From contig NZ_CP137555.1 in the NCBI RefSeq assembly GCF_033723955.1, forward strand, positions 1,322,501 to 1,386,500: DNA of 64,000 nucleotides. The letters run 5' to 3'. The notes under the pieces were generated by a model that was not told the DNA's origin, searched no databases, and was given only the letters and a program-made list of their open reading frames with translations. The DNA is from Microbulbifer pacificus (GTDB taxonomy: Bacteria > Pseudomonadota > Gammaproteobacteria > Pseudomonadales > Cellvibrionaceae). Position numbers and translations under genes: made by a program. This document shows, piece by piece, positions 28,409-36,578 of the stretch (positions within the stretch are counted from its first letter, which is position 1; every line of letters starts with the position of its first letter).

Positions 28409-31205
28409 AGTGGCGCACCTCGCCATCGCCGCTCACGTTCTCCACACAACGGCCGCAGAGTTCCGGGTGCTCGCTGTTGCTGCCCACATCTTCACGGTAG
28501 TGCCAGCAGCGTCCGCACTTGGGCGCGTCCACCTTGTGCACCGCCACCCGCAGGCCGGCGAGCTCGGTCTTCTCGGCACCCGCGGCATCGGTCAGAGCCT
28601 GTACGGAAGTCGAGGAGCAGATCAGCACGAAGCGCAGTTCGTCCTTGAGCGCCTCCAGCTTCTGCTGCAGCGCTTCATCGGCGAACAGGGTGACGGAGGC
28701 CTGCAGGGATCCGCCGATGTGGCCGGCCGCACGCTGTTCTTCCAGCACCTTGTTCACCGCGGTTTTCACATCGGCGATGGCATCCCAGAATTCCGCGTCC
28801 ATCGCATTGTCCAGCGGCAGCTCGGGGAACTCGTGCCACTCGGCCAGCATTACACTGTCTTCGGTGTTGCCGGGAATAAACTGCCACAGCTCTTCCGCGG
28901 TAAAGCTCAGGATCGGCGCAACCCAGCGCACGAAGGCCTGCACGATGTGGTACAGCGCGGTCTGCGCGGAGCGACGGGCGACACTGTCGGCCTGGGTGGT
29001 GTACTGGCGATCCTTGATGATATCGAGGTAGAAACCGCCCATCTCCACCACGCAGAAGTTGTGCAGCTTCTGGTAGATCTGGTGGAACTGGTAGCGATCG
29101 TAGGCGGCGATGATTTCCTGCTGCAGTTTCGCGGCCTGCTCGATGGCCCAGCGGTCCAGTGCCAGTAGTTCTTCTGCCGGCAGCAGGTCGGTGGCCGGAT
29201 CGAAGCCTGCCAGGTTGGACAGGAAGAAGCGCGCGGTATTGCGCAGGCGGCGATAGGAGTCCGCAGTGCGCTTCAGGATTTCGTCGGAAACCGCCATCTC
29301 GCCACTGAAGTCGGTGGCAGAAACCCACAGACGCAGCACATCCGCACCCAGCTTGTTGATCACATCCTGGGGCGCCACGGTATTGCCGATGGACTTGGAC
29401 ATCTTACGGCCCTGGGCGTCCACGGTGAAACCGTGCGTGAGCACCTGCTTATAGGGTGCGCAGTCGTTGATGGCGATGGACGTTTTCAGGGAGGACTGGA
29501 ACCAGCCGCGGTGCTGGTCGGAACCTTCCAGATACAGATCCGCCGGGAAACGCAGGGCTTCGCGACGCTTCAGCACCGCGTGGTGGGTCACGCCGGAATC
29601 GAACCACACATCCAGAGTGTCGGTAACTTTCTGATAGCTGTCCGCATCGTCGCCGAGCAGCTCTTTGGCGTCCAGTTCAAACCAGACATCCATACCCGCC
29701 TTTTCCACCTGCTGCGCGACTTTTTCCATCAGCGCCGGGGTGTCCGGGTGAATTTCGTGGGTCTCTTTGTGCACGAACAGCGCGATGGGCACACCCCAGG
29801 TGCGCTGACGGGAAATACACCAGTCCGGGCTAGCGTTAAGCATGGAATCAATGCGCGCCTTGCCCCAGCCGGGGATCCACTGTACTTCGTCGGCGGCTTT
29901 CTGCGCGTGATCCAGCAGGTCGTTCTGTTGCATGCTGATAAACCACTGCGGGGTGGCGCGGTAGATCAGCGGGGTCTTGGTGCGCCAGCAGTGCGGGTAG
30001 CTGTGCACCAGCTTGCCCTGGTGCAGCAGCACGTTGTTGTCCTTCAGCAGTTCGACAATCTTGTCGTCTACTTTGTACACGTGTTCGCCGGCAACCAGCG
30101 GCGTGCTGTCGCGGTAGACACCGTTGTCGTCGACATAATTCAGCGTATCGATGCCGTAGCGCTTGCCCACATTGAAGTCGTCCGGACCGTGGTCGGGCGC
30201 GGTGTGCACGCAGCCGGTACCGGCATCGGTGGTGACGTGGTCACCGAGGATGATCGGCAGCTCTTTTGCGTAGAAGGGGTGGCTGACTTTCAGGTGTTCC
30301 AGTGCAGCACCGCGGATATGGCCAACCACTTTGCCTTCGAGGCCGGTCTGCGCCAGCACCGCATCTTTCAAGGCTTCCGCCAGCAGCAGGCGCTTATCGC
30401 CGACCTGCACCACCACGTATTCCAGTTCACCATTTACAGAAACTGCCTGGGAAGACGGCAGGGTCCAGGGTGTGGTGGTCCAGATCACCACGGACAACTG
30501 GCCCTCACCAGCATGCCCGCCAGCTGCATCGGCGATGGCAAGTGCGGTTTCTTCGGTAGCTGGGTAATTCACATAGATGGAGTAGGAGGTCTTGTCCTGG
30601 TACTCCACTTCCGCTTCCGCCAGCGCGGAGCCGCCCACCACACTCCAGTACACGGGCTTGAAGCCGCGAGACAGGTGGCCATTCTTCACCACGCCAGCGA
30701 GGGCGCGGATGATGTCGGCTTCAAACTCGAAGTCCATGGTGCGATAGGGGTTTTCCCAGTCGCCGAACACGCCGAGACGGATAAAGTCTTTCTTCTGACC
30801 TTCTACCTGCTTGGCGGCGTATTCGCGGCACTTCTGTCGGAAGGTTTTGTGGTCCACTTTGGTACCGGCCTTGCCGACCTTCTGCTCCACCTTGTGTTCG
30901 ATGGGCAGGCCGTGGCAGTCCCAGCCGGGCACGTAGGGGGCATCTAAACCACTCAGGGTTTTAGACTTGACGATGATGTCTTTGAGAATCTTGTTAACCG
31001 AGTGACCGATATGAATATCGCCGTTGGCGTAGGGAGGGCCATCGTGCAGGATAAACTGTTCGCGACCGGCGCGGGCCTCGCGAATTTTTTCGTAGAGCTT
31101 GCCTTCTTGCCATTGTTTCAGAATTTCCGGCTCCCGACTCGGCAGGTTGCCGCGCATGGGGAAGTCGGTTTCGGGCAGGTTCAGGGTCGCTTTGTAGTCG
31201 GTCAT
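28401..31205 (-). CDS. ileS: Isoleucyl-tRNA synthetase
   Basis: Class I synthetase charging tRNA-Ile; 934 residues (E. coli 938). HIGH-like motif [19 protein letters not shown] near residue 60, the editing CP1 domain ([26 protein letters not shown] follows), KMSKS in [10 protein letters not shown], and the C-terminal zinc finger with CGRCWHY and CGRCVEN. It starts at ATG 31205. The 430-bp gap to ribF holds repeat units A and B, so ileS may need its own promoter downstream of them; none was clear. Confidence 0.97.
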   Translation of the reverse strand: MTDYKATLNLPETDFPMRGNLPSREPEILKQWQEGKLYEKIREARAGREQFILHDGPPYANGDIHIGHSVNKILKDIIVKSKTLSGLDAPYVPGWDCHGLPIEHKVEQKVGKAGTKVDHKTFRQKCREYAAKQVEGQKKDFIRLGVFGDWENPYRTMDFEFEADIIRALAGVVKNGHLSRGFKPVYWSVVGGSALAEAEVEYQDKTSYSIYVNYPATEETALAIADAAGGHAGEGQLSVVIWTTTPWTLPSSQAVSVNGELEYVVVQVGDKRLLLAEALKDAVLAQTGLEGKVVGHIRGAALEHLKVSHPFYAKELPIILGDHVTTDAGTGCVHTAPDHGPDDFNVGKRYGIDTLNYVDDNGVYRDSTPLVAGEHVYKVDDKIVELLKDNNVLLHQGKLVHSYPHCWRTKTPLIYRATPQWFISMQQNDLLDHAQKAADEVQWIPGWGKARIDSMLNASPDWCISRQRTWGVPIALFVHKETHEIHPDTPALMEKVAQQVEKAGMDVWFELDAKELLGDDADSYQKVTDTLDVWFDSGVTHHAVLKRREALRFPADLYLEGSDQHRGWFQSSLKTSIAINDCAPYKQVLTHGFTVDAQGRKMSKSIGNTVAPQDVINKLGADVLRLWVSATDFSGEMAVSDEILKRTADSYRRLRNTARFFLSNLAGFDPATDLLPAEELLALDRWAIEQAAKLQQEIIAAYDRYQFHQIYQKLHNFCVVEMGGFYLDIIKDRQYTTQADSVARRSAQTALYHIVQAFVRWVAPILSFTAEELWQFIPGNTEDSVMLAEWHEFPELPLDNAMDAEFWDAIADVKTAVNKVLEEQRAAGHIGGSLQASVTLFADEALQQKLEALKDELRFVLICSSTSVQALTDAAGAEKTELAGLRVAVHKVDAPKCGRCWHYREDVGSNSEHPELCGRCVENVSGDGEVRHYA

Positions 31206-31312
31206 TGGTTATCTACTTCGGTTGTAGCGCTAAAACAATTCATAGTTCGTGCAGCTGAACTTCGAAACCCAAAGGCTTACGAAGCACAGAAATAACATTT
31301 GAAGCGGGAGTA

Positions 31313-31406
31313 ATGGGGATCAGGTTTCAAAACCGTCGGTGACAGGGACGTCACCGACGGAGCGTACATGGATGTACTCGCAGCGATTTTGAAACCTGAT
31401 ACCCAT
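31313..31406 (-). repeat. Three-way-junction intergenic repeat, unit A
   Basis: The outer arms 31313-31332 and 31387-31406 are complementary over 20 bp with one mismatch. Inside are a perfect 11-bp hairpin (31333-31343 with 31350-31360, loop AGGGAC) and a perfect 6-bp hairpin GTACAT-GG-ATGTAC (31364-31377). The orientation is minus relative to units B and D. On the right flank GGTGGCG reads on the minus strand, as at the other units. Confidence 0.85.
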
Positions 31407-31481
31407 TGCTTCCGCGCCACCGGACTTAGAACAGAGCTCCGTTACCAAATATCGGGGACCCTATGAAGCTGGTCTGGTGGC

Positions 31482-31593
31482 GGCAGAGCACCGGGTACGA
31501 GTTTTCAGGACCGCTGTGAATACGTCCCTGTAAGCTGCGTCGGCAACATCCCTGTTGCCGACGCTCCTGAAAACTCGTACCCGATGCTCTGCC
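31482..31593 (+). repeat. Three-way-junction intergenic repeat, unit B
   Basis: The outer arms 31482-31510 and 31565-31593 pair over 29 bp with one mismatch. The short inner stem TAC-GTCCCT-GTA is at 31521-31532; the long inner stem 31538-31548 with 31553-31563 has 11 perfect pairs with loop TCCC. It is preceded by GGTGGCGG and followed by CCTTCGC. It shares the inner linker CCGCTGTGAA with unit D. Confidence 0.85.
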
Positions 31594-31635
31594 TTCGCAT
31601 CTGGGTTTTGTGCCATTCAGATGCGAAGGAGTAAC

Positions 31636-32613
31636 TTAATTTGGTTTGCAGTTGGCAAACCACGCTTTCGCGTTTTCGATGTCTTCGGCGATTTTCTGTT
31701 TGAGGACGTCGAGGGACTCAAACTTTTCTTCGTCGCGCAATTTATGGTGGAAGGTGACGGCGATTTCGCGGCCGTACAGGTCGCCGCTGAAATCGAATAG
31801 GTGCACTTCCAGCAGTGGTTTTGCACCCTCGCCTTCCACCGTGGGGCGGAAGCCCACATTGGCCACACCCGCCACTTCCATACAGCTGCCGCTCATGGGG
31901 CTGCCATTGGTGCGCTTTGCGGTCACCGTGTACACCCCCACCAGCGGAGAGCGGTAGCGGTGTAGTCGAACATTCGCCGTGGGTGCACCCAGCTGCCGGC
32001 CAAGAGCTCGGCCTCGTGCCACCAGGCCGGTAATTCTATAGGGCTTGCCCAATAACTGTTGTGCCAGGGCAAAGTCCGCGTTCTGTAAGGCCTCGCGGAT
32101 GCGGGTACTGCTCACTCGCTCACCGGCGATTTCCAGGGTGGCCGTGTCTTCAACACTAAAGCCCGCCTCCGCACCAGCTTTCTGCAGCAGCACATAGTCG
32201 CCACTGCGATCGCAACCGAAACGGAAATCGTCTCCCACCACAAGATGGCGCACCCCGAGGCCGTCTACCAGCACCTGCCGGATAAACGCCTCCGCACTCA
32301 GGCTGCGCAAGCGCTCGTTGAACTGCAGGCACAACACACGGTCGACACCCGCCGCAAACAGCGCCAGTACCTTCTCCTTGAAACGCATCAGTCGCGCCGG
32401 CGCTTTTTCGCCGGAGAAGTACTCATGGGGCTGGGGTTCGAAGATGATCGCCACCGAGGGCAGCTTGCGCTCGGCCGCGCGCGCCCGTAACTGGGTGATG
32501 ATGGCCTGATGCCCCAGGTGCACGCCGTCGAATGAACCGATAGTCGCCACGCATCCGTGGTGGCGCGGCCGCAGGTTATGCAACCCGCGAATCAGCTCCC
32601 GTTGCTCGGTCAC
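31636..32613 (-). CDS. ribF: Bifunctional riboflavin kinase / FAD synthetase
   Basis: Makes FMN and then FAD. The 325-residue protein has the N-terminal nucleotidyltransferase domain (VATIGSFDGVHLGHQAII; VVGDDFRFGCDRSGD; RVSSTRIREAL) and the C-terminal kinase domain (YRITGLVARGRALGRQLGAPTANV, GVANVGFRPTVEG, EVHLFDFSGDLYG). It starts with GTG at 32613. Conserved position between murJ and ileS. Confidence 0.95.
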   Translation of the reverse strand: MTEQRELIRGLHNLRPRHHGCVATIGSFDGVHLGHQAIITQLRARAAERKLPSVAIIFEPQPHEYFSGEKAPARLMRFKEKVLALFAAGVDRVLCLQFNERLRSLSAEAFIRQVLVDGLGVRHLVVGDDFRFGCDRSGDYVLLQKAGAEAGFSVEDTATLEIAGERVSSTRIREALQNADFALAQQLLGKPYRITGLVARGRALGRQLGAPTANVRLHRYRSPLVGVYTVTAKRTNGSPMSGSCMEVAGVANVGFRPTVEGEGAKPLLEVHLFDFSGDLYGREIAVTFHHKLRDEEKFESLDVLKQKIAEDIENAKAWFANCKPN

Positions 32614-32710
32614 AGTGCTTCACTCACCCTTCTAGTCACCCTTGATTGCCCTTGCAAAATCAAGCGGCGCAGTATAACGGATTTGGCCGCCTTCTGGGGA
32701 TTTCGGTCAT

Positions 32711-34375
32711 TCATGAGGTGGCGCGGAAATGGCGCGGGCGCAGACCGCTGGCCAGCAGTACCAATCCGTAGGTGGCGCCACCGGCGGCGACCAGCGCGCT
32801 CATGCGCCAGGCCCGCTGCCACCAGGGCCAGTCGTGCCAGCTCGGCCAGTAGTGGAGTACCGCCAGCAACACCGCCGCCATAGCCAGGTTGGCCAGCAAC
32901 AGCCGCGTAAGGAAAGAGCGCCACCCCGCTTCGGGCGCGTAGACCCCGCCCTGGCGCAACCCCCGGTACAGCAGCCAGGCATTGATTGCCGCCTGCCCGG
33001 CGGTGGCCATGGCGAGCCCCATATGGCCGAGCTGGAAATACATATGCAGTGGCACCACGAACAACAGGCTCAGCACCATCTTTGAGGCAATGGCGATCAG
33101 CCCGAAGCGCACCGGTGTCGTCGTATCCTGGCGGGCGAAGTAGCCCGGCGCCAGCACCTTGATCAACATGAACGCCAGCAGGCCGAAGGTATAGGCTCGT
33201 AGTGACCAGGCCGCCATCTGCATATCGCGGGAGGTCATGTTTCCATATTCAAACAGGCTGGTGAGCAGCGGCTCCGCCAGTACGAACAGCGCCACTGCCG
33301 CCGGCAGCGCGATCAGGGTGACACTGCGCAGCGCCCAGTCGATGGTGTGGCGGAAGCGTTTCGGGTCGCCACCGGCATGCTGCCGCGACAGGTTCGGCAG
33401 GATCACCGTGGCCACGGCGACACCAAACACCCCAAGGGGCAGCTCGGTGAGGCGATCGGAAAAATACAGCCAGGTCACCGACCCGGTAGGCAGGAAAGAC
33501 GCCAGTACCGTGTCCAGCACCAGGCTGATCTGGGTGACCGAGACACCAAAGATCGCCGGCGCCATCAATCGCAGGATCTTGCGCACCCCCGGGTGCTGCC
33601 AATCCCACCTGGGTCGTGGCAGCAAGCCCTCCCGCACCAGAAACGGAATCTGGAACAGCAGCTGAACCATTCCCGCAACAAGCACCCCCCAGGCCAGGGA
33701 CATGACCGCCGGCTCAAACCAGCCAGCGGCCACCGTGGCCGCACCGATCAGTACCAGATTCAGAAAGATCGGCGTCAGCGCCGGGATGGCAAATCGGTCG
33801 AAACTGTTGAGAATGGCACCGGCAAACCCGGTCAGGGAAATCAGCATCAGGTAGGGAAAGGTGATGCGCAGCATATCCGTCGCCATGGCGAACTTCTGCG
33901 GCTCATTGCCGCCCCACCACCAGCCGAAGGCAAAGATGCCCGTCACGAGCGGTGCGCACAGTACGCCGAACAGGGTCACCAGCAGCAGCGTACCGCCAAG
34001 CGCTCCGGCTACCCGGTCATTCAACTCTTTTACCGCTGCCAGCCCGCCATTCTGACGGTATTCCGCCAGCACCGGCACAAACGCCTGGGAAAAGGCCCCT
34101 TCCGCAAACAGGCGACGGAAGAAATTCGGAATCTTGAAGGCTACGAAGAAGGCGTCGGCAGCATCGCCAGCACCGGTGAGTCGCGCAAATACCACATCCC
34201 GTGCCAACCCCATAATCCGCGACAACAGAGTGGCGCCGCCGACTACCGATGTTCCGCGCAGCAGCCCCCGCTGCGGACTATCTTTCTTTGCTTGTGATTG
34301 GGGGCCTTGCGACTCTGAGCCCTGCCCCTGAGGGACCGGCTTGGACTGTTCCTGTTCGGGCGAAGGTGCTGCCAC
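32711..34375 (-). CDS. murJ: Lipid II flippase MurJ
   Basis: MviN/MurJ polytopic membrane protein moving lipid II across the inner membrane for peptidoglycan synthesis. It has 554 residues with about 14 TM segments; the family hallmarks are LLRGTSVVGGATLLSRIMGLARDVV and FFRRLFAEGAFSQAFVPVLAEY. An N-terminal extension of about 36 residues rich in Gln/Ser/Pro/Lys precedes the first helix and is longer than in E. coli; it follows from the GTG start at 34375 and may be shorter if a later start is used. It is the first gene of the murJ-ribF series. Confidence 0.94.
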   Translation of the reverse strand: MAAPSPEQEQSKPVPQGQGSESQGPQSQAKKDSPQRGLLRGTSVVGGATLLSRIMGLARDVVFARLTGAGDAADAFFVAFKIPNFFRRLFAEGAFSQAFVPVLAEYRQNGGLAAVKELNDRVAGALGGTLLLVTLFGVLCAPLVTGIFAFGWWWGGNEPQKFAMATDMLRITFPYLMLISLTGFAGAILNSFDRFAIPALTPIFLNLVLIGAATVAAGWFEPAVMSLAWGVLVAGMVQLLFQIPFLVREGLLPRPRWDWQHPGVRKILRLMAPAIFGVSVTQISLVLDTVLASFLPTGSVTWLYFSDRLTELPLGVFGVAVATVILPNLSRQHAGGDPKRFRHTIDWALRSVTLIALPAAVALFVLAEPLLTSLFEYGNMTSRDMQMAAWSLRAYTFGLLAFMLIKVLAPGYFARQDTTTPVRFGLIAIASKMVLSLLFVVPLHMYFQLGHMGLAMATAGQAAINAWLLYRGLRQGGVYAPEAGWRSFLTRLLLANLAMAAVLLAVLHYWPSWHDWPWWQRAWRMSALVAAGGATYGLVLLASGLRPRHFRATS

Positions 34376-34575
34376 GTCCCTGCTTCCTGATGATCGGCGC
34401 CGGATACCGGCCAGAAGTTTGAATGTAGAAGGAAAGAATGGGCGGCAAGTCTACCTCAAACCGCGACCACGGGGACATGCTAATCCCGCACCCTACGGTT
34501 GGCGCAATACGGAACTATACTCAGTTTAAGCCGTTGGCTAGCCGCAGGGACTGGCGGCCACAGAGGAGAAACGGA

Positions 34576-34716
34576 ATGACCATTAACGCGCTGATCATTG
34601 CGCTGATACTGGCGGCACTGCTGTACGCGGTTGTCGCCATGGGCCCACGCCCCCAGCGAGTGCGGGTGAGGATTGACCAGGCCCGCGACAGCCGCTACCG
34701 GCGGTCGATGGAATGA
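34576..34716 (+). CDS. 46-residue single-pass membrane protein
   Basis: ATG 34576 is preceded by GAGGAGAAACGGA, an excellent ribosome site. The product MTINALIIALILAALLYAVV is one membrane helix followed by a basic tail (PRPQRVRVRIDQARDSRYRR). A longer frame from 34438 exists but its extra part looks noncoding. Not recognised; function unknown. It lies upstream of pdsO on the same strand, separated by about 200 bp containing the hairpin CACTGGCG-CCA-CGCCAGTG (34799-34817). Confidence 0.6.
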   Translation: MTINALIIALILAALLYAVVAMGPRPQRVRVRIDQARDSRYRRSME

Positions 34717-34920
34717 TTGCACAGCGACTTGCGCGGAGGCTGAACTGAGTCACAGGGCGGACCGCCACATTTCGCCATAATTGCTGCGAGATTTGCCCCA
34801 CTGGCGCCACGCCAGTGCCTCCTTGCGGGGTTTAAATGACACTCAACCGAGACGGAAACACCAACCCGATCGGAACCGAAGAGCAGTCATCCAAAACCCG
34901 AAATCGCAAGGAAAATGAGC

Positions 34921-35631
34921 ATGAAAAAGATGTTGTTGGCAGTTACCCTGAGCAGCCTGGCCCTGAATAGCTTCGCCGCCCCCGAGGGCGCCAAAAACAC
35001 CGAGAATAAAGCCCAGGGCTCAGCCCTGACCCCGGCCAAACAGGCCACAGTATTTACCGGCGCCGCAGTTGCAGGTGCCGCCGTAGGTGGCCCGGTCGGA
35101 TTCATTGCCGGCGCCCTCGGTGGAGCCTGGCTGGGCGAACAGATCAAGCAAGCGGAAGAGGCTGACATGCTCGCAACACAACTGACCGATAGTCGCGCGG
35201 AACTCGGCAACCTGGCACAACAACTGGACGCGGCGCGACTTTCCGCCAATGACGCCCGCGAGCTGGCGATGGAAAGCCTGGAGTTCCAGATGCTGTTCAC
35301 CACCGGCGACGACCAGCTGCAGGAAGCGCAGGAGCGCCAGGTAGCGGCGATGGCCGACTTCCTCAACCGCCACCCGCAACTGCAAGTACTCCTTGAAGGT
35401 CACTCCGACCCGCGCGGTAGCGACGGCTACAACAACGTGCTCTCCGACCAGCGCGCCCTCAGTGTGCAGCGCGCCCTGGAAGCCTACGGTGTAGCGCCGG
35501 AACGTATCGCGCGCCGCGCCCTCGGTGCCCGTCGCTCCACGGCCACCAAGGGTGATCTCGACGCCTACGCCCTCGAACGCCGGGTAGACATCCACTTCGG
35601 CCTGCCGGAATCCACGGCCGGTACCTTCTAA
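34921..35631 (+). CDS. pdsO: Sortase-system-associated OmpA-like protein PdsO
   Basis: About 236 residues: Sec signal MKKMLLAVTLSSLALNSFAA, a Gly/Ala-rich segment (VAGAAVGGPVGFIAGALGGA, about 50-70) that could insert in a membrane, a helical region (75-125), and a C-terminal OmpA-like peptidoglycan-binding domain (LLEGHSDPRGSDGYN, LSDQRALSVQRAL). This architecture matches the OmpA-like component of the proteobacterial dedicated sortase system, supported by adjacent pdsR and pdsS. ATG 34921 has AAGGA at good spacing; ATG 34915 is too close. A GC-rich hairpin with a T-tract follows at 35751. Confidence 0.8.
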   Translation: MKKMLLAVTLSSLALNSFAAPEGAKNTENKAQGSALTPAKQATVFTGAAVAGAAVGGPVGFIAGALGGAWLGEQIKQAEEADMLATQLTDSRAELGNLAQQLDAARLSANDARELAMESLEFQMLFTTGDDQLQEAQERQVAAMADFLNRHPQLQVLLEGHSDPRGSDGYNNVLSDQRALSVQRALEAYGVAPERIARRALGARRSTATKGDLDAYALERRVDIHFGLPESTAGTF

Positions 35632-35750
35632 ACCTCAATCCCGCGGCCGCCGCTCCACAAAAGCGGCGGCTGGGCACTCACCGGCGGAAGCCATACACCT
35701 CCGGTAAATGACCTGCCAATTCCCGAGCAACCCCTGTAAGCCGTAACCTT

Positions 35751-35778
35751 GCGCGCGCCAAAAGCAGCGCGCTTTTTT
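35751..35778 (+). terminator. Intrinsic terminator after pdsO
   Basis: GCGCGC (35751-35756) pairs with GCGCGC (35767-35772), followed by TTTTTT. Another strong stem, GCCGCCGCT/AGCGGCGGC (35646-35670), lies just after the pdsO stop but without a T-tract. It separates pdsO from pdsR transcription. Confidence 0.65.
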
Positions 35779-35865
35779 GTATAGGCATCTTTTTTGCCAG
35801 CAGCCCCGATGTTCAGGCATGATTTTCCGCCACACACAAAACAGATAATCGGTGCCGAAGCCCGC

Positions 35866-36558
35866 ATGAACAGCCCCACCATCGCCATCGTCGAAGATGA
35901 AATCGCCATCGCCGAGAACTACCGCGATGCCCTGCGCCGCACCGGTTACCAGGTTCAGCTCTACCACACCCGGCCCGAGGCGCTGGCCGCGTTTCAGCAG
36001 CGGCTGCCGGACCTGGCAGTCATCGACGTTGGACTGGGAGCCGAAATCGAGGGCGGGTTCGACCTGTGCCGCGAGCTGCGCGCCATGGCCCCCACCCTGC
36101 CGATCCTGTTCCTGACCGCGCGGGACTCGGAACTGGACATCATTTCCGGCTTGCGGCTCGGCGCGGACGACTACCTCACCAAGGACATTTCCCTGCCGCA
36201 TATGCAGGCCCGCATCAGCGCCCTACTGCGCCGGGTGAGCATCATGCAATCCAAGAGTGACGACAGCGAAATCCTCACCCAGGGTGACCTGAAGCTGGAC
36301 GTGTCGCGCCTGCACTGCCACTGGAAAGGCGAGCCGGTAGATCTCACGGTGACAGAATTCTGGATAGTGCACGCGCTGGCGAAACGCCCGGGGCATGTCA
36401 AATCCCGCACCCAGTTGATGGAAGCGGCCCGGGTGGTGCTGGATGACAACACCATCACCTCCCATGTGAAGCGCATCCGGCGCAAATTCCAGACCATGGA
36501 CCCCGGCTTCGACGCCATCGGCACCGCCTATGGCATGGGCTACCGCTGGCAGGTTTAA
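35866..36558 (+). CDS. pdsR: Dedicated sortase system response regulator PdsR
   Basis: OmpR-family regulator of 230 residues: receiver (IAIVEDEIAIAENYRDAL; phospho-Asp in LAVIDVGLG; Lys in DDYLTKDISL) and a winged-helix DNA-binding domain (LTVTEFWIVHALAKRPGHVK, AYGMGYRW). The sequence and pairing with pdsS fit the regulator of the proteobacterial dedicated sortase system. ATG 35866 (MNSPTIAIVEDE) was preferred over the longer frame from 35794. It lies 20 bp before pdsS. Confidence 0.82.
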   Translation: MNSPTIAIVEDEIAIAENYRDALRRTGYQVQLYHTRPEALAAFQQRLPDLAVIDVGLGAEIEGGFDLCRELRAMAPTLPILFLTARDSELDIISGLRLGADDYLTKDISLPHMQARISALLRRVSIMQSKSDDSEILTQGDLKLDVSRLHCHWKGEPVDLTVTEFWIVHALAKRPGHVKSRTQLMEAARVVLDDNTITSHVKRIRRKFQTMDPGFDAIGTAYGMGYRWQV

Positions 36559-36578
36559 GAGCGAATTAAGGGCATCTT

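Larger units (their letters stand above)
31206..31635. other. 430-bp ileS-ribF intergenic region
   Basis: It holds two copies of the three-way-junction repeat (A and B, entered separately) in opposite orientations. A 12-bp perfect hairpin, CCTTCGCATCTG with CAGATGCGAAGG (31592-31603 and 31618-31629), lies immediately after the ribF stop. No open frame or RNA gene was recognised. The hairpin could act as a transcript end for ribF, though it has no U-tract on the minus strand. Confidence 0.7.

Noticed and set aside
29433..30947. 504-codon plus-strand frame
   Set aside because: Antisense of ileS.
31313..31593. Repeat units read as CRISPR or insertion sequence
   Set aside because: No regular direct repeats with spacers, no cas genes, and no transposase frame inside; the units are inverted-repeat structures of about 100 bp.
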